From: Jeongeupia wiesaeckerbachi
GTDB lineage: Bacteria; Pseudomonadota; Gammaproteobacteria; Burkholderiales; Chitinibacteraceae
NCBI RefSeq assembly: GCF_050916355.1
Contig: NZ_CP136946.1
Span: 1,984,001-2,048,000, forward strand
DNA: 64,000 nucleotides
Direction: 5' to 3'
The translations under genes were made by a program, and so were the position numbers. This document shows, piece after piece, positions 1-8,344 of the stretch. Below the pieces are notes generated by a model. It ran no database searches and was not told the DNA's origin. It saw only the letters and a program-made list of their open reading frames with translations. The stretch's first letter is position 1; every line of letters begins with the position of its first letter.

Positions 1-1
1 C

Positions 2-136
2 GCCCACGGCGTCGGCACCGCGCGCGGTTTTCAGCTGTCGACGACGACCGGCGCCTTCGCCGGGCTGGCGATGGGACTCAACGGCGTGCTGACCTCGATC
101 GTGTTGCCGCTCATCCTGCTGTGCTGGCCGCACTGA
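2..136 (+). CDS. LrgB/CidB-family membrane protein, C-terminal end (partial)
   Basis: The window opens inside this gene; only the last 44 codons are present, ending in TGA at 134-136. The translation has the conserved end of LrgB/CidB proteins: HGVGTAR, then TTTGAFAGLAMGLNG, then a hydrophobic tail. LrgB-type proteins are inner-membrane proteins associated with CidA/LrgA holin-like proteins and with murein hydrolase control or metabolite export. A decayed copy of the same end lies at about 1703-1935. The 5' part and any lrgA partner are outside the window. Confidence 0.75.
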   Translation, partial: AHGVGTARGFQLSTTTGAFAGLAMGLNGVLTSIVLPLILLCWPH

Positions 137-290
137 CGGGCTGCCGACCAGGCTAGCGGCGAGCTGCTGCGTCGGCGGATAAGGTCGACGCCAGCGGGCT
201 GCGAATGCGCATTGATAGGCGCCGCCGGCCTTGTGTGCGTAACATTTGAACGTTATAACGGCACCGACTCTTAGGCTGGAACTGCACTCA

Positions 291-1619
291 ATGACTGTTC
301 GACCCGATAAACACCGCGATGTGACCAATTGGTCGGATACCGAAACGATCTGCGACCACGAGCAAGCCATCCGCATCGTTGACGAAGAGGTATTGCGCAG
401 CGCCATCTGCGCGTCGCGCGGCCGTATTCGGCCATTGGGAAAGCGCTATTCCAGTGTCAGATTGCTGGACCTGACCCAATCGTCCGATATCGCCGCGCTG
501 ATGGACGAATACGCCGGCATGGTCCGTTACGACGCCAATTCGGTGACCTACAAGTCGGGCACATCACTGCACGTCATTTACGACGAACTCAAGGCGATGG
601 GCAGAATGTTGCCCCATGCGCCGGGTGTCATTGCCGTACAAAGCCTGGGCGGTGCGGTTGCGACTGGCACGCATGGCCAAGGCTTGCTGCAGTGTGCGAT
701 CTCCGATTCGATCTTGGCGATCAAGCTGATGCTGGCCGATGGCAGCGTCATGACGCTGGATGCGTCGGATGACGAATTCGATGGCGTCAGGCTCAATATC
801 GGTTGCCTCGGCGTTGTGTTGGAAATGACGCTACTGACCGTGCCCTATGCCGAGCATATCTGTTCGAAGGTATCGACCAGCGATGAGGTCCTGTTTGACC
901 AGTTCATCCAGATCAACCATCAGCACGAATACGCCAAATGCTGGTGGTTTCCGGACGAACAACAGGCAATGATCTGGTACAGCGATGCCGTGCAGGATTG
1001 GCGGCCGGAAAGCCTTGATGCCTTGGCCGCCGGGGTGTTCTCCCAAACCATCGACAACAGCTTGACGCTGATGGGGCAGGATATCCGGCCGGATCACGCC
1101 GATTGCAAGCCTTACCAAACGGTGACCCGCTTCCGGGACGAGCATACGGTTCAGGGCAGCATTCCCGACATCTGGTGCAAAGGCATTCCGGTGCCGCAGA
1201 TCAACTTTGAAATTGCCGTGGATCTGGACCAATTTGCCGATGCGATTGAGGCGCTGAAACGGATTCATCGCGACAGCCCGCAGCGGACGCATTATCCGGT
1301 CATCCTGCGTTGCACCGGCCCTTCGTCGGCCTGGTTGAGCCCGACGCTCAATCGTCCGGTCTGTTATTTCGGCTTTGTCGTTTACTACGCAACGGACGGC
1401 GGCATTTCCAAGGCAGGCATGGACTATGTCAAGCAGGTCGAGCTGGCGCTAAGCGCCTTGGGCGGCCGGCCGCATTGGGGCAAGTACTTTGATGTGACGC
1501 GTTATCGCTGGCAGCAGCTTTATCCTGAGCTGGGCCGCTTTGTCGCACTCAAGCACAAGCTGGACCCGCTGAACCGTTTTGGCAACGCGTTTTCCGACCA
1601 CGTGCTTGCCCCGGCCTAA
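291..1619 (+). CDS. FAD-binding oxidoreductase, D-arabinono-1,4-lactone oxidase-like
   Basis: A 442-residue flavoprotein of the VAO/PCMH fold related to aldonolactone oxidases. The FAD-binding region contains GGAVATGTHG (about residues 120-129). The C-terminus (HWGKYFDVTRY, LKHKLDPLNRFGN) is the typical ALO-family end. ALO-type enzymes oxidise sugar lactones or polyols using O2 or another acceptor; the substrate here is unknown. In the usual N-terminal G-x-G-H-S motif the FAD-linking His appears to be replaced (GKRYS, Tyr53), so FAD may be non-covalent. An upstream TTG at 246 would add 15 residues; ATG at 291 is preferred because the NWS segment that normally begins the family follows soon after. 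The gene lies between two copies of an lrgB 3' end and is somewhat less GC-rich than the rest. Confidence 0.8.
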   Translation: MTVRPDKHRDVTNWSDTETICDHEQAIRIVDEEVLRSAICASRGRIRPLGKRYSSVRLLDLTQSSDIAALMDEYAGMVRYDANSVTYKSGTSLHVIYDELKAMGRMLPHAPGVIAVQSLGGAVATGTHGQGLLQCAISDSILAIKLMLADGSVMTLDASDDEFDGVRLNIGCLGVVLEMTLLTVPYAEHICSKVSTSDEVLFDQFIQINHQHEYAKCWWFPDEQQAMIWYSDAVQDWRPESLDALAAGVFSQTIDNSLTLMGQDIRPDHADCKPYQTVTRFRDEHTVQGSIPDIWCKGIPVPQINFEIAVDLDQFADAIEALKRIHRDSPQRTHYPVILRCTGPSSAWLSPTLNRPVCYFGFVVYYATDGGISKAGMDYVKQVELALSALGGRPHWGKYFDVTRYRWQQLYPELGRFVALKHKLDPLNRFGNAFSDHVLAPA

Positions 1620-1702
1620 GGCTGCTCGCCGAATCGAATCGAGCGCCCACCAGGATCAAATAGCTGCGGAGCTGCTGTGGCTGCAGATCACTGGCCTTTC
1701 CA

Positions 1703-1935
1703 TTGCTGCTCGGCGGTCCGGCGAAGATCGCACTGGCGGTGTTGCTGTACGACACTTGCTATCGGTGTCGTTGCTGGTTGGTGGCGTCGCCGCTCGCAGA
1801 GTCGGTACCACACGCGGCTTTCAGATGTCGACGACGACCGGCGCGTTCGCCGGGCTGGCGATGGGACTCAACGGCGCGCGGATCTCGATTGTGTTGCCGC
1901 ATCATTCTGATGCGCAGGCCGCACTGGGTCTTCCA
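1703..1935 (+). pseudogene. Decayed lrgB/cidB fragment
   Basis: This stretch has no intact reading frame but carries two recognisable lrgB pieces in different frames. The first is a segment reading LLGGPAKIALAVLLYDT (from about 1706), like the early membrane segment of LrgB. The second is a segment (about 1797-1935) nearly identical to positions 10-136, including a run of about 30 identical bases around 1849-1880. The middle of the gene is missing and the end is frameshifted and mutated, so it cannot make LrgB. It most likely records a duplication or recombination at the lrgB 3' end that brought in the flavoprotein gene. The rest of 1620-2039 holds nothing else recognisable. Confidence 0.7.
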
Positions 1936-2039
1936 AGGTGTTGCCCTTGGGGCGGTGGCCAGCGCAACGCTGCTTTGTTGATCGACTGGTTCATGAGACC
2001 GTTGATTTTGCTTCGTACCGTGCATGTCCCCGGCAAAAA

Positions 2040-3197
2040 ATGCGAGAGGTGGCAATACCAGTGAACAATGATGATTTCGACCAGGAGCTGGCCGGCGAGG
2101 AGGCCGAAGAGTACGCCGATCGTCAGCGCAAGGATGAGCCAGCGCCCGCATTAAGCCCTGAAGAATTCGCCGCTTGGCGATCCCCACGTGAGGGAAGTAG
2201 CAATCCCATGCCGCTCGACAATCCGCTGTGGCATTGGCTTGTTCGTACCCGTTGGGACGCTTACAACGCCAACGAAATTTATGCGGGGCCATCGTCTTTG
2301 GGCGCCGGGCCAATGTGGTGCTTTCAGCGATTCGGCAAGAGCGAAACGGGTTTGCCTGATGGTCGGGTCGTCCATATCGGCGGTGAACATGAGGATTACT
2401 ACGATCCCGATTTTTACATCTACAACGACGTAACTGTGGTCGGACCCAGCGGCCACATCGCCATCCACGGCTATCCCGTGAGCGTCTTTCCACCCACGGA
2501 TTCCCACAGCGCAACGCTTGTCGATGGCGCGGTCTTCATCATCGGTGGCCTTGGCTACGCCGAGCGACGTGTGGGAGGTGTTACGCCCGTCTATAAGCTC
2601 CTGCTTGATTCAATGCAAATTGATCCAATGGAGACGCATGGCGAGCCACCCGGTTGGATCTACAAACACACAGCGACGCTAGCCGATGACGGTCTATCCA
2701 TCATCGTCAGTGGCGGTAAGTGCTGGGTAGGCGATGACTTGATCGGCAGCGAAAATATCGATTCGTGGTCGCTTGATACCTTGACTGGCAAATGGTCCCG
2801 CTTGACCGAGCACCGCTGGCAGCGTTGGGTGATGCGCCGCGTCGACTGCAAGCGCAGTCGTCTATGGGCTGCACGTCAGGCGTTGTGGCACAGCGAGCAT
2901 GCCCATCTTGGGCTTGAGAGAGACTGGACATTCGACGATGAACCGGACTTCGCCGCACTCAAAATGCTGTATCGAATGGAGGATGATGGCGAGGCACCCA
3001 TTACGGAGCTGGACTTCAATTGCTACGCCGTGGTTATCGACGGGCTGACCATTCGCTTCAAAGAAGAGGGCTTCTGGATCGAGGCAATCGTTGAAGGTCG
3101 ATTGGACGACGACCGTTTGGAAAGCCTACAGCGCAGGACGCTTTCTTTGCTGGAGAGGATCGAGGCTAGCGCATGCGAGATCGTCGGAGCCGGTTAG
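2040..3197 (+). CDS. Kelch-repeat-like protein of unknown function
   Basis: A 385-residue protein. The central part has two or three Kelch-type blades: HSATLVDGAVFIIGG, then PVYKLLLDSMQ; and HTATLADDGLSIIVSGG, then IDSWSLDTLTGKW. Such motifs form beta-propellers used for protein or ligand binding. The acidic N-terminus (NNDDFDQELAGEEAEEY) and the last ~100 residues do not match anything I recognise. No signal peptide is visible, so it is probably cytoplasmic. The start could also be GTG at 2061, which has a GAGAGG stretch upstream. Base composition is visibly less GC-rich than the surrounding core genes, and it sits next to the lrgB remnant, consistent with transfer. No enzymatic function can be assigned. 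Confidence 0.65.
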   Translation: MREVAIPVNNDDFDQELAGEEAEEYADRQRKDEPAPALSPEEFAAWRSPREGSSNPMPLDNPLWHWLVRTRWDAYNANEIYAGPSSLGAGPMWCFQRFGKSETGLPDGRVVHIGGEHEDYYDPDFYIYNDVTVVGPSGHIAIHGYPVSVFPPTDSHSATLVDGAVFIIGGLGYAERRVGGVTPVYKLLLDSMQIDPMETHGEPPGWIYKHTATLADDGLSIIVSGGKCWVGDDLIGSENIDSWSLDTLTGKWSRLTEHRWQRWVMRRVDCKRSRLWAARQALWHSEHAHLGLERDWTFDDEPDFAALKMLYRMEDDGEAPITELDFNCYAVVIDGLTIRFKEEGFWIEAIVEGRLDDDRLESLQRRTLSLLERIEASACEIVGAG

Positions 3198-3243
3198 CTG
3201 CGCTCCAACGTCATGCCTATGCGACAGGTAGTTGCTTTCGGCG

Positions 3244-3609
3244 CTATTCCGGCCGTCGCCACAACCAGATCAGCACCAACCCCATCGAGATGCCGGCGTA
3301 CCAGACGGCGTTGTTGCGGATCAGCAGCGCGCTGATGCCGAAGCTAGCGGCCATCATGATGGTTGCCATCCATTTGGCCCGGCGAGGGACGGCGCCGCGT
3401 GCTTCCCATTCGGCGATCAGCGGGCCGAACACCTTGTGGCGCAGCAGCCATGCATGCCACGCAGGCTCGCCCCGCGCGAAGCAGAACGCGGCAAGCAGCA
3501 CGAACGGCGTCGTCGGCAGCAGCGGCAGCACCGCGCCGATCGCGCCGAGCGCCAGGGCGACGATGCCGGCAATGCGCCACAGATTGCGTTTGAGCATGGT
3601 GGCGGCCAT
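3244..3609 (-). CDS. YbaN-family (DUF454) inner membrane protein
   Basis: A 121-residue membrane protein. It begins with the family's hallmark segment (RIAGIVALALGAIGAVLPLLPTTPF, residues ~11-36), followed by LLAAFCFARG and two further hydrophobic segments near the C-terminus. DUF454/YbaN proteins are small inner-membrane proteins of unknown function. The start codon overlaps the recG stop by the ATGA arrangement, so it is probably co-transcribed with and translationally coupled to recG. Confidence 0.85.
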   Translation of the reverse strand: MAATMLKRNLWRIAGIVALALGAIGAVLPLLPTTPFVLLAAFCFARGEPAWHAWLLRHKVFGPLIAEWEARGAVPRRAKWMATIMMAASFGISALLIRNNAVWYAGISMGLVLIWLWRRPE

Positions 3610-5633
3610 CAGACGCGCAGCAGGGCTTCGCGCCCCGGTAACCAGCGGTCGAGGTGCGGGATCGCCGCTTGCGGATCGGATGCGAGCATCTGTTCGGCAA
3701 CGTCGCGCGCGGCGTCGAGCAGGTCGGCGTCTTTCTCCAGATCGGCAAAACGCAGCATCGGCACGCCGGACTGACGCACGCCGGCCAGCTCGCCGGGGCC
3801 GCGGATCTGCAAGTCCTGGCGGGCGATCTCAAAGCCGTCGGTGGACTCAAAGATCACCTTGAGTCGCGCCTTGGCGGTGTCGCCGAGCGGGCCGGTGTAG
3901 AGCAGGATGCACAGGCTGGCATGGGCGCCACGGCCGACGCGGCCGCGCAGCTGGTGCAGCTGTGCCAGCCCCATGCGTTCGGCGTGTTCGATCACCATCA
4001 GGCTGGCGTTCGGTACGTCGACGCCGACTTCGATCACCGTCGTGGCGACCAGCACCTGGATTTCGTTGCGCTTGAACGCGTCCATTACTGCAGCCTTCTC
4101 GGCCGGCTTCATCTTGCCGTGAACGAGGCCGACGGCGATGCCTTCAAGTTCCTCGGTCAGCTGCGCATGGGTATCGACGGCGGTCTGCAGCTGCAGCGCG
4201 TCGGATTCCTCGATCAGCGGGCAGACCCAGTACACCTGCCGGCCCTCGACCACCTTGCTGGCGATGCGCTCGATGATTTCGTCGCGGCGCGCGTCCGACA
4301 CCAGCTTGGTGACGATCGGCGTGCGCCCCGGCGGTAACTCGTCGATGACGCTGACGTCGAGGTCGGCGTAAAAGCTCATCGCCAGCGTGCGTGGGATCGG
4401 TGTCGCCGACATCATCAACTGGTGCGGGCTGCCGCCTTTTTCGCGCAGTGCCAGTCGCTGCGCGACGCCAAAGCGGTGCTGTTCGTCGACGATGGCAAGG
4501 CCCAGATTCTTGAACTCAACCGTGCCCTGAAAGATCGCGTGCGTGCCGACGACCATCTGTGCGCTGCCGAGCGCGGCGTCCTCGAGTGCGCTGCGCTTGG
4601 CCTTGGCCTTGAGGCTGCCGGTCAGCCAGGCGACCTTGATGCCGAGCGGTTCGAGCCACTGGACGAACTTGGCATAGTGCTGCTCGGCGAGGATTTCGGT
4701 CGGTGCGAGCATGGCAACCTGGTAGCCGGCCTCGATCGCGTGGCAGGCGGCGATCGCGGCGACGATGGTCTTGCCGGCGCCGACGTCGCCCTGCAGCAGC
4801 CGTTGCATCGGATGGCGCTGGCCGAGGTCTTTGGCGATGTCGAGCAGTACGCGGTTTTGCGCCTTGGTCAGCCCGAACGGCAGGCTGGCGACGAGCTGCG
4901 CGGCCAGCCGGCCCGGCGGCGCGATCACCGGCGCGGTGCGTTCGCGGCGGATCGCGCGTGCCATGCGCAGGCTCAACTGCTGCGCCAGCAACTCGTCGAA
5001 CTTGATACGCCGCCACGTCGGGTGGATGCGCTCGGTCAGCTGCACGCGGGCGACGGCGGGCGGCGGGGTATGCAGAAAACGGACCGACTCGGCGAAATCG
5101 GGAAAGCCGAAGTCGTGGCGGACTGCGGCCGGCAGCGTGTCGGTCAGCGGCTCGTCCTTCAGCGCCCTGGCGATCAGCTTGGCCAGTTGCGCCTGCGACA
5201 GGTGCGCCGTGGTCGGGTAGATCGGCGTCAGGCTGTCGTTGAGCGCGTCACTGTCCGACAGCGTCTTGACCTTGGGGTGGACCATTTCGTCGCCCCAGAA
5301 ACCGTGGCGGATCTCGCCGTACAGCCGCACCTTGTTGCCGACGGCGAGCTGCTTGGCCTGGTTCGGGTAGAAATGGATCAGCCGCACGACAAGGGTGCCG
5401 CTGGCATCACGGACACGGGCGACGAGCTGTTTCTTCGGCCGGAACGTGGTTTCGCAGCCGGTGACTTCGCCTTCGACCAGCGCGGCGCTGCCGATCGGCG
5501 CTTCGGCGATCGGGTAGAGCTGGGTTTCGTCTTCGTAGCGCATCGGCAGGTGCAGCACGAGGTCGAAGGCGCGGCTGATGCCAAGCTTCAATAAACGCGT
5601 GCGCAGGCCGGGCTGGAGTTGGGAGAGGTCCAT
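3609..5633 (-). CDS. recG: ATP-dependent DNA helicase RecG
   Basis: A 674-residue RecG, close to the usual length. RecG is a monomeric branch-migration helicase that remodels stalled forks, Holliday junctions and R-loops. Visible features are the N-terminal wedge/OB domain (~1-160), Walker A GDVGAGKT (282-289), the DEQH box (383-386, followed by RFG), the motif MSATPIPRTLAM, and helicase motif VI QLRGRVGRG with the C-terminal TRG region after it. Start chosen at ATG 5633 (MDLSQLQPGL); a TTG one codon upstream is also possible. It is divergent from the FlxA-like gene and heads a two-gene unit with the YbaN-like gene. Confidence 0.97.
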   Translation of the reverse strand: MDLSQLQPGLRTRLLKLGISRAFDLVLHLPMRYEDETQLYPIAEAPIGSAALVEGEVTGCETTFRPKKQLVARVRDASGTLVVRLIHFYPNQAKQLAVGNKVRLYGEIRHGFWGDEMVHPKVKTLSDSDALNDSLTPIYPTTAHLSQAQLAKLIARALKDEPLTDTLPAAVRHDFGFPDFAESVRFLHTPPPAVARVQLTERIHPTWRRIKFDELLAQQLSLRMARAIRRERTAPVIAPPGRLAAQLVASLPFGLTKAQNRVLLDIAKDLGQRHPMQRLLQGDVGAGKTIVAAIAACHAIEAGYQVAMLAPTEILAEQHYAKFVQWLEPLGIKVAWLTGSLKAKAKRSALEDAALGSAQMVVGTHAIFQGTVEFKNLGLAIVDEQHRFGVAQRLALREKGGSPHQLMMSATPIPRTLAMSFYADLDVSVIDELPPGRTPIVTKLVSDARRDEIIERIASKVVEGRQVYWVCPLIEESDALQLQTAVDTHAQLTEELEGIAVGLVHGKMKPAEKAAVMDAFKRNEIQVLVATTVIEVGVDVPNASLMVIEHAERMGLAQLHQLRGRVGRGAHASLCILLYTGPLGDTAKARLKVIFESTDGFEIARQDLQIRGPGELAGVRQSGVPMLRFADLEKDADLLDAARDVAEQMLASDPQAAIPHLDRWLPGREALLRV

Positions 5634-5762
5634 CAAGCTAGAACGATTGTTCTGTTGCCTTCGACTGTAGCGGATTTAAGCGGATTTGGCGAGGCAAGGC
5701 GGCTTCAAGAACTACCGCAATTTGCCGATGTCATGAACGAGTCTTCGACATTGAGAGTAGTT

Positions 5763-6101
5763 ATGACGACCATCCAGAATTTCGGTAGCGGAGGCGTTGC
5801 CGTGGCCAGTGGCGGCAACATCAATCAGCAGATCGAACGGGTCAAGGAAAAGATCGAAGAGACGCAGGCGCAGATCCGCCAGTTGGGGCTCGACGACACG
5901 ATCCCGCAGAAGGAGCGGAAGCAGATCCAGCAGGTGCTGCAAGCGCAGTTGGCGATGCTGCACGAACGCCTGCGCCAGTTGATCGAACAACGCAGCGAGC
6001 GCAGCGACAAGCATGCGCCGGCCTTGGCCAGTGGCAGCGAAGCCAGCCCGGTCGGCGAGGCCTTGAAGGCGGTGGCCGGTTCGGTGAGCGTGAAGGTCTG
6101 A
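5763..6101 (+). CDS. FlxA-like coiled-coil protein
   Basis: A 112-residue protein. Residues ~20-80 form a Gln/Glu/Lys-rich heptad pattern (INQQIERVKEKIEETQAQI and so on), typical of the FlxA-like family (short coiled coils of unknown role, first noted beside flagellar genes). No signal peptide or membrane segment. ATG 5763 follows a GAGAG ribosome-binding-like stretch. It stands alone between recG and the FMN reductase gene, with no flagellar context here. Confidence 0.7.
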   Translation: MTTIQNFGSGGVAVASGGNINQQIERVKEKIEETQAQIRQLGLDDTIPQKERKQIQQVLQAQLAMLHERLRQLIEQRSERSDKHAPALASGSEASPVGEALKAVAGSVSVKV

Positions 6102-6216
6102 CTGCTGGGCTTCACCCGGCCAGCGGTCGACAATCACCGGCCATTGCCATTGCCATTGCCAACGCTGGCCGGCGTGGCGCAGGCGAACAGGCCTGACTCA
6201 CACGGTGGGCTGCCGG

Positions 6217-6795
6217 CTAGGCCTGCGTCTGTCGCGCCAGCTGCACCAGCGCGTGCGCGACCTTCTCGACGCCGGCCTGTGCACGGGCCTCGATCAAAGC
6301 ACCGCCTTCATCGAAGGCCTGATTCGCGGCGCCGACCGCCTGCTGCTGCGGGATGACCAGAAAGCCGAGATTGCTCAGGTACTGCCGGCTGGCGATCAGC
6401 GAACGCAGCCCACCGAGCGCGCCGGGCGACGCCGACAGCAGGCCGGCGACCTTGCCCTCCAGAAAGCGCAGGCCGGACTGGCCGCTGGCGTCGGCACGAC
6501 TGACCCAGTCGAGCGTGTTTTTCAAGAGAGGCGGAAACATGCCATTGTATTCGGGCGTCGCCAGCAGCAGGCCGTGGTGCACGGCGAACTGTTGCTGCAG
6601 GCGTGCGGCGGCGTCGGGCAGGCCGTCGCGGGCCTCGAGGTCGCCGTTGTACAGCGGCAATTCGTAATCGAGCAGATCGATCAGCGTGACCTCGGCACCG
6701 GCGTCGCGCGCGGCCTGAGCGCCAACGGCGATCAGCTTGCGGTTGAACGAGGCGATGCGGGTGCTGGCGGAAAAGGCGAGCAGTCGGATGGTCAT
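6217..6795 (-). CDS. NAD(P)H-dependent FMN reductase family protein
   Basis: A 192-residue flavodoxin-fold reductase of the SsuE/ChrR/NfnB-like FMN_red family. The phosphate-binding loop SASTRIASFNRKL is at residues 8-20 and the conserved TPEYNGMFPPLLKNTLDWVSR segment, which contacts FMN, is near residue 80. These enzymes reduce FMN, quinones or other acceptors with NAD(P)H. It lies 4 bp downstream of the OsmC-family gene and in the same direction as a pirin gene, forming a small redox-stress operon. The substrate is not known. Confidence 0.88.
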   Translation of the reverse strand: MTIRLLAFSASTRIASFNRKLIAVGAQAARDAGAEVTLIDLLDYELPLYNGDLEARDGLPDAAARLQQQFAVHHGLLLATPEYNGMFPPLLKNTLDWVSRADASGQSGLRFLEGKVAGLLSASPGALGGLRSLIASRQYLSNLGFLVIPQQQAVGAANQAFDEGGALIEARAQAGVEKVAHALVQLARQTQA

Positions 6796-6799
6796 GCTG

Positions 6800-7204
6800 T
6801 TACTCCGTGAGCGTGGTGCTGATCGCGATCTCGCCGGTCAGCAGCTTGTGGATCGGGCAGGCATTGGCGATCTCGAACAAGCGGGCGCGTTGTTCGGCAT
6901 CGAGCGCGCCGACCAGTTCGACCTGCCGTTCGATCCGGGCGTCGCCATCCTTGTGATCGGCGGCGTAGGCGAGCCGGACCCGCACGTCATCGAGCGGCCA
7001 GCCCTTGCGCGTCGCATACATCTTCAGCGTGATCGTGGTGCAGGTGCCCAGCGCCGCCAGCAGCTGCGCGTGCGGATCGGGGCCGGCATCCATGCCGCCC
7101 GATTCGCGGCCGACATCGCCGAACCAGTCGTGGCGACCGTCGGTCAGCAGCGCGCGGAACGGTTCGCCCGAAAGATGGGCATTGACGATATCGCGCGCCA
7201 TCAT
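6800..7204 (-). CDS. OsmC-family protein
   Basis: A 134-residue protein of the OsmC/Ohr fold, thiol-dependent peroxidases that reduce organic hydroperoxides. The two conserved cysteines are visible: one in GTCTTITLKMYA (about residue 54) and one in ANACPIHKLL (about residue 114). Its start overlaps the stop of the upstream pirin gene (ATGA), and the FMN reductase gene follows after 4 bp, so all three are likely one transcript. A consecutive pair of ATG codons leaves the start ambiguous by one residue. Confidence 0.88.
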   Translation of the reverse strand: MMARDIVNAHLSGEPFRALLTDGRHDWFGDVGRESGGMDAGPDPHAQLLAALGTCTTITLKMYATRKGWPLDDVRVRLAYAADHKDGDARIERQVELVGALDAEQRARLFEIANACPIHKLLTGEIAISTTLTE

Positions 7205-8136
7205 TCGCCCCTCAGTTTCGGTACATCGGGCGCGGTCAGCCGCTCACCGTCGTAACCATGAACCTGGCCGAAACGCGCGTCGCCGGTGTTCCATTCTTCG
7301 GTGGCTTCACGGATGTCGGCGCCGTTGCGGCCGACGAAATTCCAGTACAGGATGCGCTCGGACTTGAACGGCTCGCCGCCGACGATGAGGATGCGTGTCG
7401 CAGCGTCGGTTTCGACCTGCAGCGTATCGTGACCACAGCCGAAGTACAGGCATTCGCCTGGGACCAGCGCCTCGCCGTTCAGGCGGGCCTCGCCGACCAG
7501 TACGATCGCGCCGTACTCGAAGTCGCGGCGCAGCGGCAGCGTGGTCGTGGCGCCGCCGGCCGCGTCGAGGTCGAGGCCGAGCAGCGGCGTGTAGACGCGT
7601 GCCGGCGAGGCATGCCCCATGAATTCGCCGGCCAGTACGGTGACCAGAAAGCCGTCTTGATCGAAGGTCGGTAGCGTCGGATAGTGCTCGAAACCGGGCG
7701 GGCGCTCGTACTGCTCGTCCGGCAGTGCGATCCACAGCTGCGCGCCGTGCATGGTCGGGCTGTGGTTCGGCGGTGATTCCTCCGAGTGCGAAATGCCGTG
7801 GCCGGCGGTCATCAGGTTGACCGCGCCCGGGCGGATCAACTGTTCGAAGCCGAGGCTGTCGCGGTGGTAGACCTCGCCTTCGAGCAGCCACGAGAACGTC
7901 TGCAGGCCGATATGCGGATGCGGGCCGACGCGCAGCCCCTTGCCGGTCTTGATGTCGACCGGGCCGAAATGATCGAGGAAACACCATGCGCCGATCATCC
8001 GCCGTTGCCGGTTGGGCAGCGCGCGGCGGATCGGCATGCCTTCGCCCAGCGTTGCCAGATGCGCCGCAAAGCGTTGCACCGGCGGTGGTGGCGGGCAGTC
8101 GGTCGAGATCGAAACTTCGTGTTCGGTGCTGCTCAT
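7201..8136 (-). CDS. Pirin-family protein (first copy)
   Basis: A 311-residue bicupin of the pirin family. The metal-binding cupin signature HPHIGLQTFSWLLEG and HRDSLG lies in the N-terminal half, followed by TAGHGISHSEE. Bacterial pirins such as YhhW can act as quercetin 2,3-dioxygenases; others bind metabolic enzymes. ATG 8136 has a well-placed AAGGAG (8142-8147). It is first in a transcript with the OsmC and FMN reductase genes. A second, distinct pirin is encoded just upstream. Confidence 0.9.
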   Translation of the reverse strand: MSSTEHEVSISTDCPPPPPVQRFAAHLATLGEGMPIRRALPNRQRRMIGAWCFLDHFGPVDIKTGKGLRVGPHPHIGLQTFSWLLEGEVYHRDSLGFEQLIRPGAVNLMTAGHGISHSEESPPNHSPTMHGAQLWIALPDEQYERPPGFEHYPTLPTFDQDGFLVTVLAGEFMGHASPARVYTPLLGLDLDAAGGATTTLPLRRDFEYGAIVLVGEARLNGEALVPGECLYFGCGHDTLQVETDAATRILIVGGEPFKSERILYWNFVGRNGADIREATEEWNTGDARFGQVHGYDGERLTAPDVPKLRGE

Positions 8137-8200
8137 CACGGCTCCTTGAGACGGGGACGGAAGGGGGCGCCCCGCGGCTCGGGCGGGGCGCTTGGAGCGG

Positions 8201-8301
8201 CTAACAAAATCCTGCTGGCGGCGTTGTGCTCACTTGTCGTACAGCCTGTACTGCCTGCGTTTCGCACGCCTTGCCAGCACCGTTACGCCGGATTTTGTTA
8301 G
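8201..8301. repeat. 101-bp intergenic palindromic element
   Basis: The ends are a perfect 12-bp inverted repeat: CTAACAAAATCC at 8201-8212 and GGATTTTGTTAG at 8290-8301. It extends to about 16 bp with one mismatch. Inside are further complementary arms (TGCTGGC near 8213 and GCCAGCA near 8273) and a central palindrome GTACAGCCTGTAC (8239-8251). The whole can fold into one long hairpin between the two pirin genes. It resembles the repeated intergenic palindromes common in beta- and gammaproteobacteria. No second copy was found in this window. Confidence 0.7.
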
Positions 8302-8344
8302 TCGCGCCTATTTCCAGTTTATGGCATCCGGTTGGCGCTGCGGC

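Noticed and set aside
2188..2433. 81-codon frame starting MREVAIP within the Kelch-like gene
   Set aside because: It overlaps the longer gene in another frame and has no domain; only the start sequence resembles 2040-2060.
4422..5594. Long plus-strand open frame opposite recG
   Set aside because: recG is unambiguous on the other strand; this frame has no domain and is low-complexity Arg/Gly/Ala/Asp-rich.
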